NCBI GenBank assembly: GCA_958430865.1
Contig: CAUDNR010003713.1
Span: 826 to 46,801, forward strand
Direction of reading: 5' to 3'
DNA length: 45,976 nucleotides
Source: Entrophospora sp. SA101
Taxonomy: Eukaryota > Glomeromycota > Glomeromycetes > Entrophosporales > Entrophosporaceae
Within the stretch, counting starts at the first letter, position 1, and each line of letters starts with the position of its first letter. Both the position numbers and the translations under genes were made by a program. Below the pieces are notes generated by a model, which made no database searches, had not been told where the DNA came from, and was given only the letters and a program-made list of their open reading frames with translations. Below, piece by piece: positions 1 through 9,972 of this stretch.

Positions 1-71
1 ATAGGACAGAAAGTGACTTCTATACTTTTAAAATTTATGCAAAACTTAGGAGGTCTTTAGACCGAGCCAAC
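1..71 (+). mobile_element. 3' end of small TIR transposon (window-edge copy, left)
   Basis: The first 71 bases match 28787-28855 in the spacer with a few substitutions and then end in the terminal inverted repeat GGTCTTTAGACCGAGCCAAC. That end is the near reverse complement of the start of the spacer copy at 28462 (GTTGGCTCAGTCTAAAGAAC). The two together define a non-autonomous DNA transposon of about 0.4 kb. Most of this copy lies to the left of the window. Confidence 0.7.
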
Positions 72-544
72 TATAGTTTCAATTGAAATATAAATAATAT
101 ATATTTTTTTTACTATGACAAATAATAATAATTCTACAACTCAAAATTTTTATTCAAAAAGGCCTTTAAGACCACCAAACGTTTATAACAACATTTGTTT
201 TCCTCTTATTAAAGGTAGAGTGTGACAAAAAGGGCACTGTTTTTTAAACTTCTAGAAAATTACTATTAATTTTTATTTCCGAGAACCTATCGAAAATTCA
301 ACCATATATAAATACCAATTTAAAATATCAAGCCAAAACATTTTATATTTTGCTTGAAATGAAAGGGCAAACAGTATCGACTATATACAACATAACGATA
401 ACCCAAACGGGATAAAGCTTGATAATAGCATTAATTTATGAGCCGCAACACGGATGTTAGGCGGCGGCGAAAGTTCATAATTAATATAAACACCTTTTAG
501 GATCATCGACATCAAGTAACACACATTCATTTATTCAATTAATA
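72..544. other. Intergenic, upstream of TKL kinase (left)
   Basis: No gene is seen here. The stretch from about 440 to 560 is less AT-rich than its surroundings and includes a short GGCGGCGGCG tract at about 460. It is the probable promoter and 5' leader region of the kinase at 666. No clear TATA box could be assigned. Confidence 0.4.
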
Positions 545-673
545 ATGGAAAACTTGTTCGCGCCTTGTGACTTCATTCATCACAAAATGGCGGAGTCATT
601 TATCAAATTTTTATTTAAATTGGAAAAAAAATTTTTTATTAAAAAAAAAAATAAAAAAATAAAAAATGTATAA
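545..673 (+). promoter_or_regulatory. Candidate upstream ORF overlapping the kinase start codon
   Basis: An ATG at 545 opens a 42-codon frame that ends at TAA 671-673, a few bases past the kinase ATG at 666, in a different frame. If the transcript starts upstream of 545, ribosomes starting here would pass over the main start codon, which would lower kinase translation. The transcript start is unknown, so this is only a possibility. Confidence 0.3.
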
Positions 674-2335
674 GATTAAAAAATTATTCAAAAATCAAAA
701 GGCTTCAACTGAAGAAGAAAAGAATATTAATTCTATCGACACTCATGATGATGAACATTTAGTTAAAAAAATTGGTAAATATTCAACAACAATACTATTT
801 GCCCAAAAAAAAAACTCACCATTTGATGTGTTTTTTTTTTTTTTTTGGAAATTTTGAATTTTATTAATTTGATTTATTTAAATTGCACAATTTAATCTAC
901 ATCAATTTAAGATAAAGCAAGTAAGATTGATAGGTATTCGGATAAAAGAAAAGAAGAGTATGGCAAGTGCTTAACTTGTAATAAATATAATACTGCGGTT
1001 TTATGGTGTCAAACATGTGATCCATATTTACTAACTCGAGGATGGACTAGTGGTAATGAGATGTTGGATGAATTAATTAAAAGTACTCAACACAAATCAT
1101 CTATTTATCGTAATGATAATTATCTTCAGTGGGTTCCTTACAAAGTATTAAAAGATGTTGAAAAGATAGGCGAAGGTGGTTTTACAACTATGTACAAAGC
1201 TACATGGACTAATGGTTGTAGGTATGTAAATATTGACACCAGAAAAAGATGTTGTGAAGATAGAGTTGTAGCATTAAAAAAACTGCATAATTCTCAAAAT
1301 ATTTCAAAAGAATTTTTAAGCGAGGTAAAATTATTATTCAATTATTTTTTTTTTTAAAGATTTATTATTAATAATTAAATACACTTACACACACGCACAC
1401 ATTTAAAAAATTTTTTTTTTGTTTAGTTCAAAAATTATGTTAAATTTTATAAAAAAAATCATAGAATAGTTCATATTTATGGATTGACACAAGATCCGAC
1501 TACAAAAGAATATATATTTATAATCGATTATATAAAAGATGGAAGTCTTCATAATTATTTATCAAAAGAATTTAAAACTTTAAATTGGTCCAGGAAAATT
1601 TTAATCCTTTTGGATATAATTGATGGTTTACAAAGCATCCACTCAAAAAATATCGTACATCATGATTTCCATAGTGGTAATATATTACTGGAAGTTTTTG
1701 CATTCATTGCAGATTTAGGATTATCCTCCTGTCCAGTTGATCAGACCTCATCATCGTCGTCGTCATCGTCGTTGTCGTCGAATAAGAATAATGTTTGTGG
1801 AGTGCTGCCATATATTGCACCAGAAGTGCTAAATGGCAAACCATTTACAACAGAATCTGACATATACAGTTTTGGAGTGTTAATGTCAGTGGTGTCAACA
1901 GGCCGACGGCCATTTAGTACTATTGCACATGATATAGATCTTGCAATTAAAATATGTGAAGGTGAGAGACCTGGATTTTCCAACAATACTCCTAAATTTT
2001 ATATCGAATTAGCGTACAGATGCATGGATGCTGATCCTAGTAACCGACCAACTGCAAAAAAAATCAGAGAAATTATCAAATATTGGTACAAGTCACTTGA
2101 TGATATAAATACCATAAAGAATCATCATAGATATTCTGGTGAAGAAATCGGTGAAACAGAGTCAATCAGAGAATCATTTGATAAAATGGATAAGATTGAA
2201 TTTGATCCTTCAACAATAACGACAATTATACATCCAAATGCTATTTACACCAGCAGGTTATTAAACTTTACAAATCTTCCTCAACCTGTAAATTCCAACA
2301 AACTAACAATCATTTGTAATCATAATGGTAATTAA
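666..2335 (+). CDS. TKL-family protein kinase, 476 aa, 3 exons (left copy)
   Basis: Predicted exons are 666-774, 912-1324 and 1427-2335, with GT-AG introns and a total of 477 codons including the stop. A C-x2-C-x9-C-x2-C cluster (C56, C59, C69, C72), probably metal binding, is followed by WTSGN (81-85) and the kinase domain: glycine loop GEGGF at 123-127, ATP lysine K159, catalytic D254 in HHDFHSGN, metal-binding DLG 270-272 and APE 305-307. The tail has the motif HPNAIYTSRLLNF typical of the glomeromycete TKL expansion. The residue before the catalytic Asp is His rather than Arg, so it is a non-RD kinase. A serine run of about 10 residues sits in the activation loop. Its substrate is unknown; the likely role is signalling. 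It converges with the PH-protein gene, 425 bp away. Confidence 0.9.
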
Positions 2336-2760
2336 TTATTACTTTTATTTTATTTTTTATTTAAAGATTATTATTAACAAAATCAATATTAATAATATAC
2401 TATCCTTTAGAATCCCACGACTCAACTGTACCAGATTATGAAGAATATTAAAAATTATACATTATTTAAATTATTTTTATTAGATTTGTCGTTATTAAAT
2501 ATAGAAAGACTTGCTGATAATTTTATTTTCTGAGTAAATGTAATTTTTTTTTAGAGTAATGAAAAAATAAATAAATATAAAATAATTTTTAAACAAAAAA
2601 TATTAATACAATAATACAATAAGCTATGATTTTATACAAAAGAAACATTAAAAATTAACACACGCACATTTATATATTATTTATGTATATGTAAATGAAA
2701 TGATTAAAATTGAATGCGTAAAATTAAATGTTAAGATGTAAAAATTTACATTGAAGATGA
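2336..2760. other. Convergent intergenic region, shared 3' ends
   Basis: AT-rich spacer between the 3' ends of the kinase (+) and the PH-protein gene (-). It contains several A/T runs suitable for polyadenylation of both transcripts. No other feature was recognised. Confidence 0.4.
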
Positions 2761-5742
2761 TCATGTAACGAGAAGATTATTATTGTGATTAGCTTTTCCT
2801 GAAATGACATCAAAATCATCTTTAATAACTCTTTTGACTGATCCGCTACTATCCTCATTGTCATCATTATTGTTACTATTTATCTCATTTACATCCTGAA
2901 GATTTAATATTATTTCACCATCACCATTTGTTTCCTCAACAACCACAAAGGTTAATTCAGACGCTGGCAATTTAGTAATATCTTCCTCTATAATATCATC
3001 TTTTTGATTATCATCATAAGGAGTTTCTGAACTAGAAACCTTTTCAACTTCATTTTCTTCATTTTCTACTATTTTCTCTATTTTATTATTATTCAATGAA
3101 GCTGACAACTCTTTTGCGTAATATGGATCAATATTATCTTCATCAGTGTAATTAGTTGCAAATTTTTCTTTTGAATCAATTAATGAATCATTATTTGTTT
3201 CTTTGGGTGTTGATTTTGATATCGATGATGGTGGTGGCTGTGATTGAATTTCCGCTATTGACTCATTCTGCAATCGTGATTGCGATTCTGATTGTGATTG
3301 TGATTGTGAGTCTAACTCTTGTTGATTCTGTGGAATTGGAGGCAATGGAACATTTGGAGGACGTGTAGGCGGCGGTAAAGATTTTATGTCCACAGTGGTT
3401 AATGAAAAATGTCGACGTAGAAATTTTTTAGATATGGTGTAATGAGGTTGTGATTTTGAACGTGCTGGCAGTAATTGGGGAATTGGTTTGTTGGGAAAAT
3501 CTACAAAACTTGATCGATGATTATAATGAAGACGATGTGGTAAGCTCGTTGAATTACTATATGATGTTGATGGCGTTAATGGTGTTGATGGTGTTAGGGA
3601 TGGCTGAGAAGGTGGTGATGATCTAGTTGATGTTGATGTTGATGATGATGTTGATGTTGATGTTGATGATGACAATGATGTTGATGATGATGATTGTGAT
3701 TGCGATTTCATTATTAACATGTTATTCAGTTTTACATCCTCTTCGGTAATTGATATTCTTTTCAGTGAATTGAGTGATGATGTAGATGCTGATGTTGATA
3801 AAAGACTTGACGATTGAGTGATTGGCTTGTTTTTATTTTTATTTCTACGTTTTTTTGTTTTTTGTGGTGGTGGTTGTATATTATCATCATTAGTCGGAGA
3901 GGCAAACGAAACGATTTCATCATGAATCGTTGTTGTCTCATAGCTATTCGGTAACGACGATAATCTCAATAATCTTCTTGATGTCTTATTATCAATTTGT
4001 GTATTGCTAGATTTATCATCTTGACTAATTGATCTTTCAGATAGAGTAGGTCTTTGAAATTTTGGTGATGCACGTGGAGGAGGTGAAAGAGGTGTCATTA
4101 GCATAATATTATTATTTTCATCACTACTATTGATTTTGTTATTATTATTGTTATCACTAGTAAGAATCATGTTAGTTGATGTTGTTTTAACAGACCACGA
4201 TGGCATTACAATAGGATTACTTTGCCTGGTGCTATTTCTTTTATCTGAATCTGAATGATGACTACCAATTGAACCTTTAGGTGATGGTATTGATTGATTG
4301 TTATGGTCATTGTTGTAGTAGTTGTTGTACTTTCTACTTGGTAAAATATTGATTTCTAGAGATTCAGCAGAATTTGATCTTCGTCTTCGTCTTTGTTCTA
4401 ATGTCATTGTCGTCATTGTAGTCGGTGATGATAAATTACCATTATAATTATAATTATAATTATTATTATTATTATTATTAGTACTATTATTCAAATTTGG
4501 TAATTGTCTAATTGCTTGGCCAATTTTTTTTAATGGAGGTGATAATGATTCAATAGGGGAGCTAGGACGTTTAATTGGCTCGTCCGATTGTAATCGTTTG
4601 TTTTCATTTTCATTATTTGGCATTTCCTCGTCAATTGTCATTGTATTTGACATCATCATATAAGGAGATAATGGCCTAGGTGATGACGATAAATCTGTGG
4701 TAGGTGAAGATGATGACGATGATTGAGACCTTGGTCTAGGAGCTGGTGACAAAGGAGTTATAATCATACCGTGTCTTGGTGGCGGCGGTAATGGTGTTGT
4801 TGGTATGACTTTGTCACTGTCGTCACCTTTTTCTATTTGGACGAATGACGTATTTGAAATAGAAGTTTTAGGTGTGAAAAATAATTCTTCATTGTATGAT
4901 TCATTAATAGGACTATTAACAACACTAGTAGTATTGCTACTATTATTAATTTTATTAATGCCAGTATTGCTGCCATTGCTTATATTATTAATAATGTTGA
5001 TGTGGTTTTTGGATTTATTGGTATCGCTATTATTTTTGTAACCATGACTGTCATTGCTGTTGATTTTGATAAGATTTATAGACGTGGCTGAATTAATGTT
5101 ACTGGGTAATTCCGTATCATTATATTTAAGTTTTACTACAATAGATTTTAATTCCGTCAACCAAGATTTCAACGCTTTTACATTATCCGCTTGTAAATAC
5201 CAAGCCTTTATATTTGGTTTGCTAACCTCTAAAATCCACGCTTTACCACTGAACACATCACTAACACATACAACAGTATCGCATGTCAATTCAAAACTAT
5301 CTATTAGGTTAGATGTTGCATCGTTTGATTTGAAACAATAAAGAATACTTTTTGCTAGAACGAAATATCGTTTTTTCCATGATTTAGATAATACAAAATT
5401 TGTATTTGTGTGTTTTGACAAATATCCTTTATGAACAACATGTTTACGAATACTCGCCACTATAACCGATCCGCCAACGCCATTACTGACACTATTTAAA
5501 GAATTGCTACGACTATTACCTCTAAATTCAGACACTACTTTATCCAATGATATAGATTTTTTATTTAATTCACTATCATTTAATCCAAGTATTTTAATTG
5601 CTTTTGAAGATTTGTCCAACATATTAGCTTCATCAATACTATTATCAGTAATACCAAGAAACCTGGTAATTTTTCTAGTGTTACTGCTACCACTTGTTTT
5701 TCTATCAAGATGGCCATGTGAATTTTTTTCATCTTGCGGCAT
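2761..5742 (-). CDS. PH-domain protein with long low-complexity tail, 993 aa (left copy)
   Basis: Single-exon gene of 993 codons. Residues about 102-202 form a pleckstrin-homology domain: HKGYLSKHT, then SWKKRYFVLAKSILYCF (121-137), then the closing helix LKSWLTELKSIV with its conserved Trp at 194. PH domains bind phosphoinositides or proteins and usually bring their carrier to membranes. The rest is disordered: Ser-, Asn- and Gln-rich runs plus repeated proline motifs (TPLPPPPR, TPLSPAPRPR, TPLSPPPR, VPLPPIP) that resemble SH3 ligands, and an acidic C-terminus. No catalytic, RhoGAP, SAM or SH3 domain was seen. It is probably a cortical or membrane scaffold, but the family is not recognised. 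The start is supported by the ATG at the head of the long frame. Confidence 0.88.
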   Translation of the reverse strand: MPQDEKNSHGHLDRKTSGSSNTRKITRFLGITDNSIDEANMLDKSSKAIKILGLNDSELNKKSISLDKVVSEFRGNSRSNSLNSVSNGVGGSVIVASIRKHVVHKGYLSKHTNTNFVLSKSWKKRYFVLAKSILYCFKSNDATSNLIDSFELTCDTVVCVSDVFSGKAWILEVSKPNIKAWYLQADNVKALKSWLTELKSIVVKLKYNDTELPSNINSATSINLIKINSNDSHGYKNNSDTNKSKNHINIINNISNGSNTGINKINNSSNTTSVVNSPINESYNEELFFTPKTSISNTSFVQIEKGDDSDKVIPTTPLPPPPRHGMIITPLSPAPRPRSQSSSSSSPTTDLSSSPRPLSPYMMMSNTMTIDEEMPNNENENKRLQSDEPIKRPSSPIESLSPPLKKIGQAIRQLPNLNNSTNNNNNNNYNYNYNGNLSSPTTMTTMTLEQRRRRRSNSAESLEINILPSRKYNNYYNNDHNNQSIPSPKGSIGSHHSDSDKRNSTRQSNPIVMPSWSVKTTSTNMILTSDNNNNNKINSSDENNNIMLMTPLSPPPRASPKFQRPTLSERSISQDDKSSNTQIDNKTSRRLLRLSSLPNSYETTTIHDEIVSFASPTNDDNIQPPPQKTKKRRNKNKNKPITQSSSLLSTSASTSSLNSLKRISITEEDVKLNNMLIMKSQSQSSSSTSLSSSTSTSTSSSTSTSTRSSPPSQPSLTPSTPLTPSTSYSNSTSLPHRLHYNHRSSFVDFPNKPIPQLLPARSKSQPHYTISKKFLRRHFSLTTVDIKSLPPPTRPPNVPLPPIPQNQQELDSQSQSQSESQSRLQNESIAEIQSQPPPSSISKSTPKETNNDSLIDSKEKFATNYTDEDNIDPYYAKELSASLNNNKIEKIVENEENEVEKVSSSETPYDDNQKDDIIEEDITKLPASELTFVVVEETNGDGEIILNLQDVNEINSNNNDDNEDSSGSVKRVIKDDFDVISGKANHNNNLLVT

Positions 5743-7201
5743 ATTTAGTGAGAAGTTTTAATATTTTTTTTGTTGATAAAATTATTTAATTAATTTTTAT
5801 TATAAATTTACAAAGTTCAAGTAATTGAATTGATAAACAATTCTCATTAATTTTATGTGTATATATATATACAAGTAATTATATATATATTACAGTGGGG
5901 GGGTTTTTGTTTTTTTTATGAATGTAATTTGTTTTAATGGTGAGGGTAAATCTTGTTGTTTAATGTAGATGTTGATCTCTTAAATAAAGTCATTCCTGTT
6001 ATCAGGTAAAGATCATATATTGTTTAAAGAGAAGGAAGTTTGAAAAAAGGAAGTAAAAGTTGGATATTGTAAAAGAAGGATCTTTTTCAAATAAAAAAGA
6101 AAGAAAAAATATAGTAAGTTTACACAAATTTATATAATGTTTATTTAAGTAATGAACTGATACTTTATATCACTATCACTATCACGAATATGAACGCAAT
6201 AATAGTTAGTAAATCCTTAATAATTATTTACCAATCACATTTAAGATTGATGCGTGATTGTTTAAAAGGCTTGGTACACGGGTATAATAATCTTGAAACT
6301 ATTAAAAGAGATTACGAAATGTATTTTAATTATTATTAAATAAAAACAAAGTTACTCAAAATTAAAAAGAAATCAATTACACGAAAATGTATGATAGTTG
6401 TGTAATCAATATTTCGTAATTTGAAATCGATTAAATTAAAAAAAACCAATTTATAATCCAAAAATTCGAGAGAATGAAGAAGAATGCTTGTTTGTTTGTT
6501 TGTTTGTGTTTCTTTTATGTTCGAAACAAAAATTTATTAATTATTAATCTTAACTCTTCCTATTAATTAATTCCTGAAATATTAATAATATAGAATTTCC
6601 CATTTTAAAATACGGGGTTTATTATTATTAATTATTATTATTGCGAATTTTTTCATTTCCTTTTAAAGCTACTATTGGACAACGTGTCATGACAAAATTT
6701 CAGGGTTAAAAATTTTTTTTCAGAATTCACAGTTGTACTATCGACACTGGTCTTGACTTAGTTTGTTTGGTTGGGTTTTCTAATTTTGGGGTTTTGGCTT
6801 TTTTCTTTTGAAAATACTGTTTATAAAATAATAATAATTGTGAAATGGAAGGGGTCAAAATACCGTTAGTCGGCCTTTACCATGCTCAATTAGTGATAAG
6901 GATATCGTATTCCTGCATGAAAAGTTGTTATTATTATTCCTTTAGATAAATAAAGTGGGAAAACCACAAAACCATGTTAAAGGAAATGATTAGTTAAAAA
7001 AAAATAAAAAGTTTGACCAAAAATCTTCTGAAAAATCATTGTTTGCCAAAAAAAACCAGTTCCTCAGAAACTTACATAATAACCACGCATGTTATCTTGA
7101 CATATGATGGATTAGATAACTCGTATAAGAATATACGAGTTTATTATTTTAAAAAATTGTTTTGAAGTTTTTGAAATTTTCCACAAAATTAAAAAATTAA
7201 A
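5743..7201. other. Intergenic, promoter side of PH-protein gene
   Basis: No gene is seen. Upstream of the minus-strand ATG at 5742 there is a (TA)n stretch near 5860-5890, a run of seven G at about 5896-5902, and a purine-rich tract (pyrimidine-rich on the coding strand) around 6028-6110, which may be a promoter element. A (GTTT)n microsatellite lies at about 6487-6508. A perfect hairpin with 10-bp stems (7118-7127 and 7132-7141, core AACTCGTATA) precedes the transposase relic. Confidence 0.45.
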
Positions 7202-7698
7202 ATGTCAAATTTAACAGAATCTGGACGTGGAATGAGGGATGTATTGGACTTTTTACAAAGACGGTAGTACTATTTCACATATTTCTAAAACATTTAGATT
7301 TGCAAGAACAACTGTAACTAAAACAATTAAAAGGCTTCTAGGAAGAGATAGTGTTAAAGAGTTACCAAGAAATGAACACCCTAAATATATGAGCATTGAC
7401 CATAAGAATGAGTTGAAGAAATCTAATTAATGGAAAATACAGGTTTACAGGTTTCAACTAAAACCATAATAGTAAGGAGTTTTACATTCGTATGCAAATA
7501 GAAAATCAAAAATCAAAATTTTGGAAGATCATTTCCAAAAAATTTTATTTTTATTTTTTTCTCCCTAGATGTCACAAAATTTGGAATTTCGCATACATAT
7601 TCTTGAGAACTTGATAAGAAATTATTTATATTTTTATCATGTATGTTTTTGTACAATCAATTGTTTTATGGTGACCAAAACTTTTGTCCAGGAGTGTA
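7202..7698 (+). mobile_element. Tc1/mariner-like transposase relic with one terminal end (left)
   Basis: The translation from 7202 begins with NLTESGRGM and continues, after a frame change near 7235, with YKDGSTISHISKTFRFARTT and VKELPRNEHPK, ending at a stop at 7428-7430. This is the N-terminal helix-turn-helix DNA-binding part of a Tc1-type transposase. The catalytic DDE/D domain is absent. The stretch closes at 7697-7698 with a Tc1-type end: on the other strand it reads TACACTCCTGGACAAAAG, beginning at a TA target dinucleotide. No convincing opposite end was found upstream. It is an inactive remnant. Confidence 0.7.
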
Positions 7699-9271
7699 GA
7701 TAGATAAACTTTCATCTTTCGTATTTAATAACTATAATTTTTTTGCAAGAATCAATTATAAAGTTTTCATATTATAAATAAAAGAAAATCGATACTGAAT
7801 CGACAAAGAAGTTCTCATATTTTAGATAATAGAATTATCTCGGTTCCATTCGATAATAACTGTCGTATTCATCAACCAAACATATCCCATCACTATGGAT
7901 TATCAAACTCGGGGTTGATTATAGTGTGGTAAAACCAAGTAAATCTGTTATACAATATTCTAATACATATATATAATAAGGAAAGAAGGTTATTTATTCA
8001 AATCAAATATATATATATATATTGTGTCTTAATAAAGTCTTTAGTACGTAATACTATAATGTAATATTTTTCTCTAACGTATGTGCATATTAGATAATCA
8101 CATTATATCAGTGATGTTTAGATTTTGATCCCTGAAATTTCTTCGTAACATAATATTAATATAGTAATAGTAATAGATAATAACATAAATTATATGGTAT
8201 ATGGGATATTTTTGATTGGTTACACAACGATGCAGCAAAATCTATAATAATTATTATATTTTTAATGCAGAAAAACAAAAATGCAGCAACATTGACAGTT
8301 ACTACCATCCATTATCAAAACAATAATTATTTCATTACATATCCTTCAAAACAGGAAAAAACAACTTCTTTTTCAACAAAAAGAATTTTTGGCACAATTA
8401 TTATTCTTTAACCTTTTTTTAAAACAAAGAGCCAAATCCTTTAACGCAAAATCTTTCGGCAAGTTCTCCAAAAACATTAGGGAATCTTTTCTACCCAATT
8501 ATTATACTTGTAAGGTCCATACGATATATCAGAATACAAGACCGTAGGCCTCATTGTATGTATGTGACCGTATACTATATACAAAAAAGGAAATCCTGAC
8601 TCATCATGTGGGGCCATTTTGTATATCATTCCCTAAACAGAAACAGTCAACCAATCAAACTTTTGGATTCGCGTTAATGATCAATCTTTTTATTGTTGTT
8701 TCTCGTTTACTATTATATACAATGGAATTTCCCGTAATGTTATTATTAATTAATTGAAAAAAAAGATCCCGAGTTAATCAGTAATATATCGGGTATGTAT
8801 ATTTTGCGGAATGTGAATAATTAAATTGTAAATAAAAGATTAACCTATTATATTTTTAAGTTAATTAAAAATGTTTAATACAACATTAAAGTTTATTTAT
8901 CATGCATGCATATTTATTTTAAATTATACATTTTAATTTTCACAAGTGTTCGAGTTTTAATAATCAACAATTTTGCAAGAAAGATCTAATATTTAAATAA
9001 GAAAATGTTTGACAAATGGGAATAAATCAAACGATGAATTATTTCAATTTGTTCTCGAAGCAATTTGTTTTGATCACATATTTTTTTTTTGTGACATCTT
9101 TTTGTCTTTTCTCAAATTGTCCAGTTCACACAACTAATCTCATGACCTGTTTTTTTGTTGTACGCCATTCCAATTCAACCAATGATTGTGATTCTTTCTT
9201 GTCTTAAAACATTTAATCAATTAATTTTTGTCTTTATATAAATACACCATATATGCATGTTATGACTAATC
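7699..9271. other. Long intergenic region
   Basis: AT-rich, with short (TA)n runs near 7967 and 8010. Open frames here are short and of random composition. No gene, RNA gene or clear repeat could be supported. Confidence 0.35.
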
Positions 9272-9455
9272 ATTAACTAAATCGATATACTGGACAATAG
9301 TTTGTTTTACCATCATGATAACGAACATCGAATTTTTCAAGTTGGTGATTATCTTGTAGGGCGGGAAAAAATTAATCAGTATTAGTATATCTTTACTTGG
9401 AGTTGAATTGTTGAAAGAACTTCCTCCTTTGTGTTTTTTAATTTTTACTAATAAT

Positions 9456-9972
9456 TCAAACCATCTATAGAATAATAAATAAAACGGATAGATGCAATTT
9501 TTTTTACATTGCAACAACTTACTGGGACATGAGAATTAGTTATACTGTTGTTCCTTCTAGAACTATTATCACTAATATGACCATTGATATTATTTTTGTC
9601 GCCAATTCTGTTTTTGGATGCTGATCTTCGAGAACCAGCTCTTACTATATAAAAAATTTTGTTAAACTATATAATTTTTTTTTTTAAAGGCATATATAGA
9701 AAATATATGTGTGTGTATACATATATAAATAGGAATAAATATAATTGACCATTATCACTATCGACGTTATTTATTTTTGTTAATGCCGCTTTTCCTTTCT
9801 CCCTTCCTTTTTCCTTTAATCCTTTTACTTTTAGTTTGCTGACATCCATAAAAGAAGACGACTCTGCACTAACATCTTCATGCTCTTCCCCTCCCTGTTG
9901 TCGTTTGGAATTTGTCTCCATCGTCTTCAGACTCATCAGAATATTTTGTAGCATCCAAAAGCCTTTGCTCAT
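9456..9972 (-). CDS. Small hypothetical protein, 117 aa, possibly decayed (left copy)
   Basis: Model on the minus strand: exons 9750-9972, 9523-9644 and 9456-9464, with GT-AG introns and consistent phases. The protein is charged and without known domains: MSKGFWMLQN, then GGEEHEDVSAESSSF, a Lys-rich stretch KVKGLKEKGREKGKAAL and RRSASKNRIGDKNN. Two things look odd. In another frame over the first exon there is a more protein-like stretch (LLDATKYSDESEDDGDKF) that runs into a stop. Past the short last exon, another frame gives a spliced tail ending DVRYHDGKTNYCPVYRFS (stop at 9273-9275) that cannot be joined in frame. This may be a pseudogene with two frame breaks, or a wrong gene model. Confidence 0.4.

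Noticed and set aside
1741..1986. Antisense frame with an Asp run opposite the kinase
   Set aside because: It is the complement of the serine codon run (TCG/TCA) in the activation loop, with no independent support.
4805..5341. Leucine-rich, membrane-like frames on the plus strand inside the PH-protein gene
   Set aside because: These are antisense readings of Asn/Ser-rich codons; the 993-codon minus-strand gene explains the sequence.
8554..9207. Two short plus-strand frames of 63-67 codons in the left arm
   Set aside because: Random-looking composition, with no domain and no splice context.
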